Shown piece by piece: positions 41,469 to 49,103 of a stretch of DNA of 49,103 nucleotides. The number at the start of each line of letters is the position of its first letter. Position 1 is the stretch's first letter. Under the pieces are notes generated by a model. The model saw only the letters and a list, made by a program, of their open reading frames with translations. It did no database searches and was not told the DNA's origin. Both the position numbers and the translations under genes were made by a program. The DNA is from Trinickia fusca. GTDB lineage: Bacteria > Pseudomonadota > Gammaproteobacteria > Burkholderiales > Burkholderiaceae. The DNA is taken from the NCBI RefSeq assembly GCF_003628145.1, contig NZ_RBZV01000019.1:1-49103 (forward strand), given 5' to 3'.

Positions 41469-41759
41469 ATGCAGATCATCTTCCCAAACGAAATGCCCGA
41501 ATACTCGGGCCGCGAGCTGACGTTGGCGTTTACGGCGCTGGTCGACGGTGAAAGGGTGCAATGCATCATCACCGCGGAAGCGCTCGAGGATCACTTTGGC
41601 GCGGCATCGCCGCGTTTCGAAGATATGCTCGGCGCATTCGACACGCACCGGTCGCGCATCGAAGCGGCCGCGCGTCGTCTGTTGTCCGAGACAAAAGCGC
41701 AATGCTCGGTGCTGCGTAGCGGCTATGTGAGGTTCTACGAAGCGAACGCGCGCGCTTGA
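41469..41759 (+). CDS. DUF1488 family protein
   Basis: A 96-residue cytosolic protein of the DUF1488 family (function unknown). It has the family pattern: a start near IIFPNEMPEY, a central LTLAFTALVDGERVQCII, AEALEDHFG and a C-terminal helical region (RSRIEAAARRLLSETKAQ). ATG 41469 has AAAGG at a normal distance; an in-frame ATG at 41451 has none. It converges on the purine permease gene with a terminator between them. Confidence 0.85.
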   Translation: MQIIFPNEMPEYSGRELTLAFTALVDGERVQCIITAEALEDHFGAASPRFEDMLGAFDTHRSRIEAAARRLLSETKAQCSVLRSGYVRFYEANARA

Positions 41760-41780
41760 GGGTAGTTGCTCGCGCCGAGC

Positions 41781-41806
41781 AAAAAAACGCCGCCCGGTGG
41801 GCGGCG
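41781..41806 (-). terminator. Rho-independent terminator of the purine permease gene
   Basis: An 8-bp GC stem (CGCCGCCC/GGGCGGCG, loop GGT) is followed on the minus strand by seven Ts (A7 on plus, 41781-41787). It ends the permease transcript and may also stop the convergent DUF1488 transcript. Confidence 0.9.
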
Positions 41807-41834
41807 CTTGCGATCGTGCGCGCGGTGGCGAACG

Positions 41835-43163
41835 TCATTCGGCAGCCAAATAGAAGAAGCGGAACAGGAAGATCGCCGCGATGATCCACACGATGAACTT
41901 GACCTGGCGTGCGCGTCCCGTGAACAGCTTCAGGCCTGCATAGGTGATGAAGCCGAACGCGACGCCGTTGGCGATCGAGTACGTGAACGGCATCATCAGC
42001 GCGGTCAGCGCAGCCGGCACGACTTCAGTCGCATCGTCCCACGGCAGTTCGGCCAGCTCGCGCAGCATCAGGCAGGAGACATAGAGCAGCGCCGGCGCCG
42101 TTGCATAGCCCGGTACGACACCCGCGAGCGGCGCGATGAACAGGCACGCGAGAAACAGCACGGCGACAGTGATCGCCGTCATGCCCGTGCGGCCACCGGC
42201 TTGCACGCCCGAGGCGCTCTCGATATAGGCCGTCGTCGACGACGTGCCGAGCACCGAGCCGGCCACGATCGCGGTGCTGTCGGCGAGCAGCGCCTTGTTC
42301 AAGCGATCCATCTTGCCCTCGACGAGCAGCCCGGCGCGGTTGGCGACGCCCATCAGCGTACCCGTCGCATCGAACAGTTCGACGAGGAAGAACACGAGCA
42401 CGACGTTGATGATGCCGGTCGACAGCGCACCGCGGATGTCGAGGTGGAACAGCGTGGGATCGATCGATGGCGGTGCGGACACGATGCCGTGAAACTGGTT
42501 GCCGCCGAAGAAGAACGAGAGCACCGTCACGCCGAGGATGCCGATCAGGATGGCGCCGCGCACGCGCAGGAAGTCGAGCGTGACGATCGTGAAGAAGCCG
42601 ATCGTGGCGAGGATGACAGGCGGCTTGTGCAAATCGCCGAGCGTAATCAGCGTGGCCGGGCTGCCGACGACGATGCCGGCCGTCTTCAACGAAATGATGG
42701 CGAGAAAGAGCCCGATGCCCCCCGTGATCGCGACGCGGATCGAATGCGGGATGCCGTTCACGATCATTTCGCGCACGCGGAAGATCGTGACGCACAGGAA
42801 GAGGCACCCGGAGATGAACACCGCGCCGAGCGCGGCCTGCCAGGTGAAGCCCATGCCCTTGACGACCGTGTAGGCGAAGTAGGCGTTGAGCCCCATGCCC
42901 GGCGCGCAGGCAATCGGGTAGTTCGCGAACAGACCCATGATCAGCGTCGCGAGCGCGGCGACCAGGCAGGTCGCGACGAACACCGATTCCTTCGGCATGC
43001 CGGCATCGCCGAGGATGGCCGGGTTGACGAAGATGATGTAGGCCATCGTCAGAAACGTGGTCAGTCCCGCGATGACTTCAGTGCGCAGGTCCGTGCCCGC
43101 TTCTTCGAAGCCGAAGTAGCGCTTGGCCGCTTCCCATACCGGGAAGGCTTTCACTTGTTCCAT
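41835..43163 (-). CDS. NCS2-family purine permease (AzgA/PbuG-like)
   Basis: Inner-membrane uptake protein of 442 residues for adenine, guanine or hypoxanthine, driven by proton symport. About 12-14 hydrophobic segments are visible, with the AzgA-branch signature LRTEVIAGLTTFLTMAYIIFVNP near the start and ALVCGLGT-type features replaced by SVLGTSSTTAYIESASGVQAG, the substrate-site loop of this branch. Length fits. It is a single gene, bounded downstream by a strong terminator. The exact purine cannot be decided from sequence. Confidence 0.92.
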   Translation of the reverse strand: MEQVKAFPVWEAAKRYFGFEEAGTDLRTEVIAGLTTFLTMAYIIFVNPAILGDAGMPKESVFVATCLVAALATLIMGLFANYPIACAPGMGLNAYFAYTVVKGMGFTWQAALGAVFISGCLFLCVTIFRVREMIVNGIPHSIRVAITGGIGLFLAIISLKTAGIVVGSPATLITLGDLHKPPVILATIGFFTIVTLDFLRVRGAILIGILGVTVLSFFFGGNQFHGIVSAPPSIDPTLFHLDIRGALSTGIINVVLVFFLVELFDATGTLMGVANRAGLLVEGKMDRLNKALLADSTAIVAGSVLGTSSTTAYIESASGVQAGGRTGMTAITVAVLFLACLFIAPLAGVVPGYATAPALLYVSCLMLRELAELPWDDATEVVPAALTALMMPFTYSIANGVAFGFITYAGLKLFTGRARQVKFIVWIIAAIFLFRFFYLAAE

Positions 43164-43342
43164 GAGTCGTGTCTCCTGATCTTGAAGTCCGCTCGATCTT
43201 GTGTGACGAATGGTCGATAGCGGCTGTGTCCTACTCTACACAGCCCTCGTCCGGAAACCAGCCGCGCAGTGTAATAGCGACTATTTGCTGATTGCCAGCT
43301 TTTTCGCATATCCGGCATGCCGTCGTGCACGGCCTGCCACGG

Positions 43343-44098
43343 TCAGCGGCGATCGAGCACCGCGTTCAGGACATCGATCGGGAGAGGGAAAACGATAGTG
43401 GAGTTCTTGTCGGCTGCGATCGTCGTCAGCGTCTGAAGATAGCGCAGCTGCATGGCCTGCGGCTGCTGCGCGAGCGTTTGCGCTGCTTGCAGCAGCTTTT
43501 GCGAAGCTTGCAATTCGCCGTCGGCGTGGATGACTTTCGCGCGCCTTTCACGCTCCGCCTCGGCTTGCCGCGCGATGGCGCGGATCATCGATTCGTTGAT
43601 GTCGACGTGTTTGATTTCGACGTTCGATACCTTGATGCCCCATGCGTCGGTTTGCGCATCGAGCGTCTTCTGGATGTCCGCGTTCAGCTGTTCGCGCTCG
43701 GCCAGCAACTCGTCGAGCTCGTGCTTGCCGAGCACGGCGCGCAGCGTCGTCTGCGACAGCTGGCTCGTCGCCTCCAGAAAGCGGGCGACCTGGATCACGG
43801 CCTTCTCGGGATCGACGACGCGGAAATACACGACCGCATTCACCTTGACCGACACGTTGTCGCGCGTGATCACGTCCTGCGGCGGCACGTCGAAGACGAC
43901 TGTGCGCAGGTCCATGCGCACGACTTGCTGCACGACGGGGATGATGAGCACGAGCCCAGGCCCCTTGACCTTCCAGAACCGCCCGAGCATGAACACGACA
44001 CCGCGCTCGTACTCGCGAAAGATGCGGATCGACGAGGCGATCAGGATAGCGCCGACCAACACGAGCAGACTGCTGAAGCCGAAAGTGAAGCCGATCAT
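43343..44098 (-). CDS. Slipin (stomatin/prohibitin-like, SPFH domain)
   Basis: A 251-residue membrane-anchored SPFH protein: an N-terminal hairpin-type hydrophobic segment ([17 protein letters not shown]), then the band-7 domain ([40 protein letters not shown]) and a C-terminal coiled-coil region rich in Ala, Glu and Gln. Slipins pair with NfeD proteases: the protease cleaves the slipin C-terminus in Pyrococcus. The ATG overlaps the NfeD stop (ATGA), so they are co-translated. Role: membrane microdomain or quality control. Confidence 0.93.
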   Translation of the reverse strand: MIGFTFGFSSLLVLVGAILIASSIRIFREYERGVVFMLGRFWKVKGPGLVLIIPVVQQVVRMDLRTVVFDVPPQDVITRDNVSVKVNAVVYFRVVDPEKAVIQVARFLEATSQLSQTTLRAVLGKHELDELLAEREQLNADIQKTLDAQTDAWGIKVSNVEIKHVDINESMIRAIARQAEAERERRAKVIHADGELQASQKLLQAAQTLAQQPQAMQLRYLQTLTTIAADKNSTIVFPLPIDVLNAVLDRR

Positions 44099-45600
44099 GA
44101 CGATTCTCCTTGTTGTGGATCGACGACCGGTACGACGGTCAACGTGAGCCCGCTGCGGCCCGTCACGCGTATGCGGCAGCCAGCCGGCAGCCGCGTGGTG
44201 CCGCGCACGCGCCAGCGCTCGCCGTGGACGCGGGCCCAGCCGAGCATGCCGGCCTGCGCATCATCTTCGGCCGGTTGCAGGCCGTCGTCGATCAGTTCGC
44301 CGATGCTGCCGACGAGCGCCTCGGAGCCCGTCACGACTGGCCGTCGCCGAGCGCGCAACGCGACACTCGATACGGCGAACACGAACAGCGCGCTCATCGC
44401 CGTCAGGGTCGCCACGACCGCCAGCGGGATGCCGTAGCCGGGCACATCCGTATCGATGAGCATGAGCGCGCCTGCGGCAAACGCAACGACGCCGCCGAAG
44501 CCGAGCGTGCCGAACGTCGGCATGAACGCCTCGGCGATCAGGAACGCGATGCCGAGAAAGATCAACGCCAGGCCCGTGTAATTGATAGGCAACAGTTGCA
44601 ACGCGAACAAGCCGATCAGCAGGCAGATCGCGCCGGCGACGCCGGGCAGCACGAAGCCCGGGTTCGCGAACTCGAAGAAGAGGCCGTACATGCCGATCGT
44701 CAGCAGGATCAGCGCGACGTTCGGATCCGTGACGACGGCGAGCAAGTGGCTGCGCCAGTCGGGCGTGAGCGTGACGATCGGCGCGCGCGCGACGTCGAGT
44801 CGACGGGCCCCGCCTGCCGTCTCGATGCTGCGGCCGTCGAGTTTCGCAACGAGTTGCGGGACGTCGCGCGCGACGAGATCGACGACGTGCTGGGAGAGCG
44901 CCTCGTTGGCCGACAGGCTGACGGCTTCGCGCACGGCGCGCTCGGCCCATTCGGCGTTGCGTCCGCGCAGCTGCGCAAGCCCGCGCATGTAGGCGGCCGC
45001 GTCGTCGATCTGTTTGCGGGTTTCGGTCGATTGGGTGTCGGTGGCGAGCGGTGCCGAAGCGGCGCTGCCGCCTTTGCCGTCCTTGGATGGAGAAGGCGCC
45101 GTTGCCGGCGGCGGCGTGAGCGGGGTGCCCGTTCCTCCGCCACCAAGTTGGATCGGCGTGGCTGCGCCGAGATTGGTGCCGGGGGCCATCGCGGCGATAT
45201 GGCTGGCGTAGACGATATAGGTGCCGGCACTCGCAGCCCGTGCGCCGCTCGGGCCGATGAACGCGGCCACGGGCACGGGCGAGGCAAGAATCGCCTTGAT
45301 GATCTGCCGCATCGACGTGTCGAGCCCGCCCGGCGTATCGAGTTCGATGACGGCCAGCTGGGCGCCGTCCTTGGCGGCGCGCGCCAGGCCGCGGGTGATG
45401 AAATCGGCGCTGGCGGGGCCGATCGCGCCGGCAACGGGAATCACGACGACTTCAGCGGGCGCCGCACGGGCCAAACCGCACACGAGGGCCAGCCCCAACG
45501 CGGCGGCGCGCGCGAGCCGCATCGGCAGACGTGAGGCGAACCGGGCGAAACGCGAAACCGGGTGAGCGGGCGACGTTCGCGGCAACGGGTACGTTTTCAT
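44095..45600 (-). CDS. NfeD-type membrane serine protease
   Basis: About 501 residues. A signal peptide is followed by a ClpP-class Ser/Lys protease domain ([20 protein letters not shown]; the catalytic Ser lies in [16 protein letters not shown]). A Gly/Pro-rich insert precedes four or more transmembrane helices and a C-terminal OB-fold NfeD domain ([21 protein letters not shown]). It is the full-length NfeD form found with slipins. ATG 45600 is used; in-frame ATGs at 45618 and 45522 are alternatives, as none has a clear ribosome site. It precedes slipin on the same strand. Confidence 0.92.
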   Translation of the reverse strand: MKTYPLPRTSPAHPVSRFARFASRLPMRLARAAALGLALVCGLARAAPAEVVVIPVAGAIGPASADFITRGLARAAKDGAQLAVIELDTPGGLDTSMRQIIKAILASPVPVAAFIGPSGARAASAGTYIVYASHIAAMAPGTNLGAATPIQLGGGGTGTPLTPPPATAPSPSKDGKGGSAASAPLATDTQSTETRKQIDDAAAYMRGLAQLRGRNAEWAERAVREAVSLSANEALSQHVVDLVARDVPQLVAKLDGRSIETAGGARRLDVARAPIVTLTPDWRSHLLAVVTDPNVALILLTIGMYGLFFEFANPGFVLPGVAGAICLLIGLFALQLLPINYTGLALIFLGIAFLIAEAFMPTFGTLGFGGVVAFAAGALMLIDTDVPGYGIPLAVVATLTAMSALFVFAVSSVALRARRRPVVTGSEALVGSIGELIDDGLQPAEDDAQAGMLGWARVHGERWRVRGTTRLPAGCRIRVTGRSGLTLTVVPVVDPQQGESS

Positions 45601-45873
45601 CGTTTTCAGCCGGCGCATCGGGGCGCCGCCGCCGGCGGGAAAAGCCGCCTTGACCCTTACAGATTAGGACGATTTAAGACGATTCGTGCGCGAACGGGAA
45701 GCGGGGGGACGGGCGGGGGCGCCTGGAAGATAGTGCGGCCCGAATGCGTGGTCAGCCACTCGAGCGCGGGGACGCTTGATGACTATCCGTAGAGCCATCC
45801 CTAGCCACAGCAAGACGACCGCCGACCTTGAGATATAGTCATAGTCGCCTTTCAATCTACTGGAATTGCCTTC

Positions 45874-46341
45874 ATGCAAGTGCTGGTCGACGCTGACGCT
45901 TGTCCCGCCGTCATCAAAGACACATTGTTTCGGGCCGCGCGGCGTGTCGAAGTACGAGTGACGCTGGTTGCGAACCAATATTTGCGCACCCCGCCGTCTC
46001 CCTTTATCAAGTCGATTCAGGTGCCGGCCGGTTTCGATGCGGCCGATGCCCGTATCGTCGAACTGGTCACATCAGGCGACTTGGTGATTACCGCTGATAT
46101 TCCGCTCGCCGCTGCGGTACTCGGCAAGGGAGCGCATGCGCTCGATCCGCGCGGAAGCTGGTTTACACGTGAGAATATCCAAGAGCGCCTGACGATGCGC
46201 GACGTGATGGATCAACTGCGCAATGCGGGCATCGAAACGGGTGGCCCGGCACCCTTCAGCACGCGCGACGGCAAAGCGTTCGCGGGCCAACTCGATCGAT
46301 TCCTCGCGCGTCACGGCAAGCCGGTTCGCGGGAGCGATTGA
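45874..46341 (+). CDS. YaiI/YqxD family (DUF188) PIN-like protein
   Basis: A 155-residue cytosolic protein of the UPF0178/DUF188 family. N-terminal [20 protein letters not shown] carries the conserved Asp residues of a PIN-like fold; [20 protein letters not shown] is the second acidic motif, and [17 protein letters not shown] is family-specific. Biochemical role unproven; a nuclease-like activity is possible from the fold. It converges with infA. Confidence 0.92.
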   Translation: MQVLVDADACPAVIKDTLFRAARRVEVRVTLVANQYLRTPPSPFIKSIQVPAGFDAADARIVELVTSGDLVITADIPLAAAVLGKGAHALDPRGSWFTRENIQERLTMRDVMDQLRNAGIETGGPAPFSTRDGKAFAGQLDRFLARHGKPVRGSD

Positions 46342-46381
46342 TATCCGCAGGGGTTAGCGCCAGCCTTCCGGCCCCGACACG

Positions 46382-46411
46382 CCCGGCGCCGCTCAGCATA
46401 GCGGAGCCGGG
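46382..46411. terminator. Imperfect hairpin between yaiI-like gene and infA
   Basis: CCCGGC-G-CCGCT pairs with AGCGG-A-GCCGGG around a 6-nt loop, with one internal mismatch. It lies between the two convergent genes; no T tract, so function is tentative. Confidence 0.45.
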
Positions 46412-46455
46412 TGCGGGCCCGAACAGGCTTGGCGATCAGTCAGATCGGCACACGC

Positions 46456-46728
46456 TTATCGGCGACGCATATTCATATTGCTTCGCGGTTGCCCACTAGG
46501 CGCACGCTCATCCTTGTGCCGGAAGTTGATCCGTCCTTTCGACAGATCGTAGACCGACAACTCCAGCGTGACGCGGTCGCCAGCAAGAATACGAATGTGA
46601 TTCTTGCGCATGCGGCCCGATGCATACGCGCTCACCACCACGCCGTTCTCGAGCGTGACGCGGTATTTGCTGTCCGGCAGCACTTCGTCGACGACCCCGT
46701 CGAGTTCCAGCAGTTCTTCTTTTGCCAA
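46456..46728 (-). CDS. infA: Translation initiation factor IF-1, TTG start, extended C-terminus
   Basis: IF-1 with an OB/S1 fold, which binds the 30S A site during initiation. The start is a TTG at 46728 with GGAGG seven bases upstream, giving [11 protein letters not shown], the classic IF-1 beginning; a frame extended to an upstream ATG at 46767 would ignore this site. Core: [20 protein letters not shown] and [12 protein letters not shown]. The total is 90 residues, about 18 longer than E. coli IF-1 (72), because of a basic, disordered-looking tail (KDERAPSGQ...MRRR). Burkholderiaceae often carry this long paralogue as well as a standard infA in the ribosomal-protein cluster. Confidence 0.93.
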   Translation of the reverse strand: MAKEELLELDGVVDEVLPDSKYRVTLENGVVVSAYASGRMRKNHIRILAGDRVTLELSVYDLSKGRINFRHKDERAPSGQPRSNMNMRRR

Positions 46729-47150
46729 ATCAATTCCTCCAGTAAGCGTAATGTCGCGTGAATGCAAGGCGTCAGTAAATGTCGCCGCTCACTGCATCGC
46801 GTCTACGCGGGGTGATGCTGCAAGTTGTGTCTTGTCCGGCGCATGTCGTACATACGACAAAAGCAGATTTGCGCGAACAACCTGGGTTCGGAAGCAACGA
46901 CGCACTCAGGGCGTTGAGACTTGGCGAGCCGATAAGGCTTCGGGTTTCCCGAGGATCGCCGAAGCGATGCCGTCGATGAGCACGCGTGGCTCGCAGCCGC
47001 TCGGCAGGAACCTGATGTCCAACAGCAAATGCGAACACCGGGCCAGCCAGTGACACCACACCTTCAGCCTGCCGGTCTGGCGGGAGCAGGGGTGCAAGAA
47101 AAGATAGATGGGACGCGTGGCATACGAGCGCCACGGTTCAAGGCGAGAGA
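46729..47150. other. infA upstream region
   Basis: 422 bp holding the infA promoter on the minus strand and a short palindrome (listed separately). Long overlapping frames on both strands have no start signals or recognisable protein, so I annotate no gene. Confidence 0.4.
46844..46859. promoter_or_regulatory. Operator-like palindrome upstream of infA
   Basis: TGTCGTACATACGACA is a perfect inverted repeat (7-bp arms, CA spacer) 115 bp upstream of the infA start. The size suits a dimeric regulator site; no binding protein can be named. Confidence 0.4.
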
Positions 47151-47180
47151 ATGGCGCCTGCCTGAACAGGCAGGCGCCAT
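47151..47180 (-). terminator. Terminator of the cold-shock gene
   Basis: A 14-bp perfect palindromic stem (ATGGCGCCTGCCTG and its complement, AA between) starts 9 bp after the stop of the cold-shock gene, followed on the minus strand by TTCTCTC. Confidence 0.8.
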
Positions 47181-47189
47181 CCGACAACG

Positions 47190-47393
47190 TTACAGCGGCG
47201 TAATGTTCGAAGCCTGGAGGCCCTTCGGACCGCGCTTCGTTTCGTAGCTGACCTTTTGGCCTTCAGCCAGGGTCTTGAAGCCCGTGCCGCGCACTTCGGA
47301 GAAGTGTGCGAACAGGTCATCGCCACCCTTGTCCGGGGTGATGAAGCCAAAGCCCTTGCTATCGTTGAACCACTTGACAGTACCGGTTTCCAC
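47190..47393 (-). CDS. cspA: Cold-shock protein (CspA family), GTG start
   Basis: A 67-residue single cold-shock domain, an RNA chaperone. RNP1 is KGFGFI and RNP2 is LFAHF; the rest (GTVKWFND at the start, [10 protein letters not shown] at the end) is canonical. The start is GTG at 47393 with AAGGA seven bases upstream; the frame is open further upstream but that part has no domain. The mRNA leader from the predicted promoter is about 130 nt, long as in other csp genes, which would allow temperature-dependent folding. The symbol is by family. Confidence 0.95.
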   Translation of the reverse strand: METGTVKWFNDSKGFGFITPDKGGDDLFAHFSEVRGTGFKTLAEGQKVSYETKRGPKGLQASNITPL

Positions 47394-47533
47394 TAGATAT
47401 TCCTTAAGCAGACGAATAAAAGATAGACGCCCTAGAAAAAAGGCGCATGAAGAATCAAGAAGGAGAGACCAACGAGAGCCGCGGATGGCGGCCAATGATG
47501 AGCAATCAAGCGTCTTGGAAACTTTGGTATGCG

Positions 47534-47562
47534 ACGCTACACAGTATTGCGCATTACGTCAA
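47534..47562 (-). promoter_or_regulatory. Predicted sigma70 promoter of the cold-shock gene
   Basis: On the minus strand TTGACG (47557-47562) and TAGCGT (47534-47539) are separated by 17 bp. It would give a leader of about 130 nt before the GTG start. The -10 match is partial. Confidence 0.5.
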
Positions 47563-47690
47563 GGGGTAGAGGGGTTGTCTCCACTCTGTTGTGGTCGCTA
47601 GTTCGTGCCTTTTCGGCGTGCTGGGCATGGGCGCCAGATCGATGCGCCGCTTCGTAACATCCGAGTCTCGTAAGTCGTCTCAAGCACCTC

Positions 47691-47709
47691 CCGGCCATTC
47701 ACTGGCCGG
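47691..47709 (-). terminator. Hairpin after the glutaminase gene
   Basis: CCGGCCA-TTCAC-TGGCCGG, a perfect 7-bp stem 30 bp after the glutaminase stop. No strong T tract. The rest of the 346-bp gap to the cold-shock gene holds no gene. Confidence 0.5.
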
Positions 47710-47739
47710 CTCGGTGCGGACTTGCGCCAGGGTGGGGTA

Positions 47740-48654
47740 CTAAAAAATCGACTGCATGGTAATCGTGGTCAACCATTCCAATGACAGGACGCCGGCGAGC
47801 GAGTTGCCGTTCGGATCGAGCCCCGGTGACCACACGCACACGGCCATTTCGCCGGGGAGTACCGCGACAATTCCACCGCCGACGCCGCTTTTGGCCGGCA
47901 GGCCGACGCGATAGACGAAGTCGCCGGCGGCATCGTAGGTGCCGCAGGTCAGCATGAGAGCGGACAGGCGCTTGGCCGAGCTCGAGTCCAGTATGCGTTC
48001 GCCGGTGGCCGGCGCGACGCCGCCGTTGGCAAGAAAGAGGGCGGCCCGTGCCAGCTCGACGCAATTCATCTCGATGGCGCATTGGCGGCAATACGCATCG
48101 ATGACGGCTTCTGGCGGCATCTGAAGATTGCCGAAGCTTGCAATGAAGTGCGCCATCGCGCGATTGCGCGCAGCATGCTGCAATTCGGACTGCGCCACGC
48201 GCGAGTCGTAATCGATGTCGGTGGAGCCGCACAGTCGGCGCACGAATTGCACGAGGGCGGTTTCGGCGCGCACGAAGCGCCGGCTCAATACATCAGTGAC
48301 GACGAGTGCGCCGGCGTTGATGAACGGATTGCGCGGTAGGCCGCGCTCGGTTTCGAGTTGCACGAGCGAGTTGAAGGCGGTGCCCGACGGCTCGCGCCCG
48401 ACGCGTTGCCAGAGTTCGTCGCCCAGTAGCTGGAAGGCGAGCGTGCAGGCGAACAGCTTCGAGATGCTTTGAATGGAGAAGCGCTCGTTGGCGTCGCCGA
48501 CGGTGTATACGTCGCCGCCGAGGGTGACGATGGCCATGCCGAAGCGTTCGGCGGGCACTTTGGCGAGTTCGGGGATGTAATCGGCGACCCGGCCGGCGGA
48601 GCGCCACGGCGTGATGTCGCGATAGATCTGCTCGAGAATCGGTTGATAGTTCAT
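47740..48654 (-). CDS. glsA: Glutaminase A
   Basis: A 304-residue serine-dependent glutaminase of the beta-lactamase-like fold; it hydrolyses L-glutamine to glutamate and ammonia. The active site Ser63-x-x-Lys66 is in RFSIQSISKLF. Other conserved segments are PRNPFINAGALVVTDVL, MNCVELARAALFLANGGV and PAKSGVGGGIVAVLPG. Length is that of E. coli YbaS/YneH. The gene is monocistronic, its start weakly preceded by a ribosome site. Confidence 0.95.
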   Translation of the reverse strand: MNYQPILEQIYRDITPWRSAGRVADYIPELAKVPAERFGMAIVTLGGDVYTVGDANERFSIQSISKLFACTLAFQLLGDELWQRVGREPSGTAFNSLVQLETERGLPRNPFINAGALVVTDVLSRRFVRAETALVQFVRRLCGSTDIDYDSRVAQSELQHAARNRAMAHFIASFGNLQMPPEAVIDAYCRQCAIEMNCVELARAALFLANGGVAPATGERILDSSSAKRLSALMLTCGTYDAAGDFVYRVGLPAKSGVGGGIVAVLPGEMAVCVWSPGLDPNGNSLAGVLSLEWLTTITMQSIF

Positions 48655-48990
48655 TAGAGATGTCTACGAATCGAAGCGGCGCATCGATGGACGTCGCCCG
48701 CCCCGTCTGTGCCGAGCCCGTATGGAACCGTTAAGCGCGCATCGGCGTCAAGCCGGCGGGCGCGGTTGCCGCCTGATCGTTGCGCCGGAGCCTTTTATGA
48801 CGGCCTCCCTATGGGGCTGCAAACGAGATCTCAAATTTCGCTTGCGCATGTGAAGGAAGGGGCGTAAAGTCACGCCCTTTCCGCAGCCAAGTGTGCAGCG
48901 GAAAGGGAAGTGGGAGCAGGGCTGCGCGGGAGTTGAAGTAGAGCGCGCGGCACGTTTGATCGAAGACTGGTTTTGAACGCTGAGTGAAGT
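48655..48990. other. Gap between glutaminase and the rRNA-type promoter
   Basis: Contains the glutaminase promoter on the minus strand and the upstream flank of the promoter at 49018. No gene is supported; a minus-strand frame covering 48809-49078 runs through the promoter and looks accidental. Confidence 0.4.
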
Positions 48991-49017
48991 AAAACGAAGC
49001 GAAGCGAAAAAAAACAG

Positions 49018-49046
49018 TTGACGAATGAAAACGAAGTCTGCATAAT
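49018..49046 (+). promoter_or_regulatory. Strong sigma70 promoter, probably of an rRNA (or tRNA) operon beyond the window
   Basis: TTGACG (49018-49023) and CATAAT (49041-49046) are separated by exactly 17 bp. They follow an A-rich UP-element-like stretch (about 48991-49017). The downstream sequence TTTCTCTGCTGCTGACGCAG resembles, from memory, the leader of Burkholderia rrn operons. No ORF begins after it, so a stable-RNA operon just outside the right edge is the best guess. Confidence 0.7.
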
Positions 49047-49103
49047 CTCGTTTCTCTGCTGCTGACGCAGCGACGCAAGACGGTAGCGCGACAGGATGTA
49101 AGT

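Noticed and set aside
41766-43220. Plus-strand 484-codon frame opposite the purine permease
   Set aside because: Composition is nearly all Arg, Asp, Glu, His and Ala; the permease on the minus strand has the membrane segments and terminator.
46604-47134. Overlapping frames on both strands upstream of infA
   Set aside because: No ribosome site, no recognisable protein, and one of them runs antisense into infA.
46801-47190. tRNA gene in the infA-csp gap
   Set aside because: No cloverleaf with a TTCGA-type T arm could be found; the strong hairpin there is the csp terminator.
48809-49078. Minus-strand 89-codon frame at the right edge
   Set aside because: It covers the strong plus-strand promoter and has no coding character.

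Overview
The window is high-GC DNA (roughly 60-65 % by eye) from a betaproteobacterium, most likely Burkholderiaceae in the broad sense (Burkholderia, Paraburkholderia, Caballeronia or Trinickia). The grounds are a DUF3331 protein (a family I know mainly from this group), a heterotetrameric sarcosine oxidase operon with a GbdR/SouR-like regulator, a C-terminally extended IF-1, and codon use dominated by GC-ending codons. It looks chromosomal and mostly housekeeping or catabolic, with a few accessory patches.

Layout. 0-1.6 kb: the 3' end of a CdiA/filamentous-haemagglutinin-type polymorphic toxin and an overlapping low-GC gene in the immunity position. 1.85-6.4 kb: a tightly packed tripartite efflux operon (HlyD adaptor, ABC ATPase, ABC-2 permease, NodT-type outer-membrane lipoprotein). 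6.4-8.4 kb: OsmC-like protein, SnoaL-like protein and a DJ-1/AraC regulator divergent from soxBDAG (8.6-13.8 kb, sarcosine oxidase). 13.9-15.9 kb: aldo/keto reductase convergent with an AraC regulator. 16.1-20 kb: a short ORF, then a molybdenum hydroxylase of the isoquinoline 1-oxidoreductase type (iorA, iorB) with its XdhC-type maturation factor, closed by a perfect hairpin. 20.1-22.9 kb: secreted S53 (sedolisin) peptidase and a glutathione transferase. 23-29.5 kb: two MocR (GntR-aminotransferase) regulators, each divergent from a small operon that includes a cupin; both control regions carry the same 10-bp element. A LysR regulator and a GlcG/HbpS-type protein lie between them.

29.5-32.8 kb is the most eroded part: a lipoprotein gene that continues in frame past a single TAA, coding-like fragments in shifted frames, a DUF3331 gene, and a 12-unit tandem 8-mer. 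32.8-36.7 kb: M1 aminopeptidase lipoprotein and a detached cheY-cheZ pair. 37-40.5 kb: an unidentified lipoprotein and an arginine/ornithine module (CtlX-type hydrolase, ornithine cyclodeaminase, divergent Lrp regulator whose leader holds a C10 tract). 40.5-46.4 kb: ferredoxin, small membrane protein, DUF1488, purine permease, slipin plus NfeD protease pair, YaiI/DUF188 protein. 46.4-48.7 kb: IF-1 read from a TTG start, a cold-shock protein read from a GTG start, glutaminase. The window ends on a near-consensus sigma70 promoter that very probably drives an rRNA (or tRNA) operon just outside.

I saw no tRNA, rRNA, CRISPR array, intact insertion sequence or phage gene. The least explained items are the toxin/immunity pair, the twin MocR-cupin modules with a shared operator-like element, the TAA-split lipoprotein gene, and the lipoprotein at 37.0 kb.
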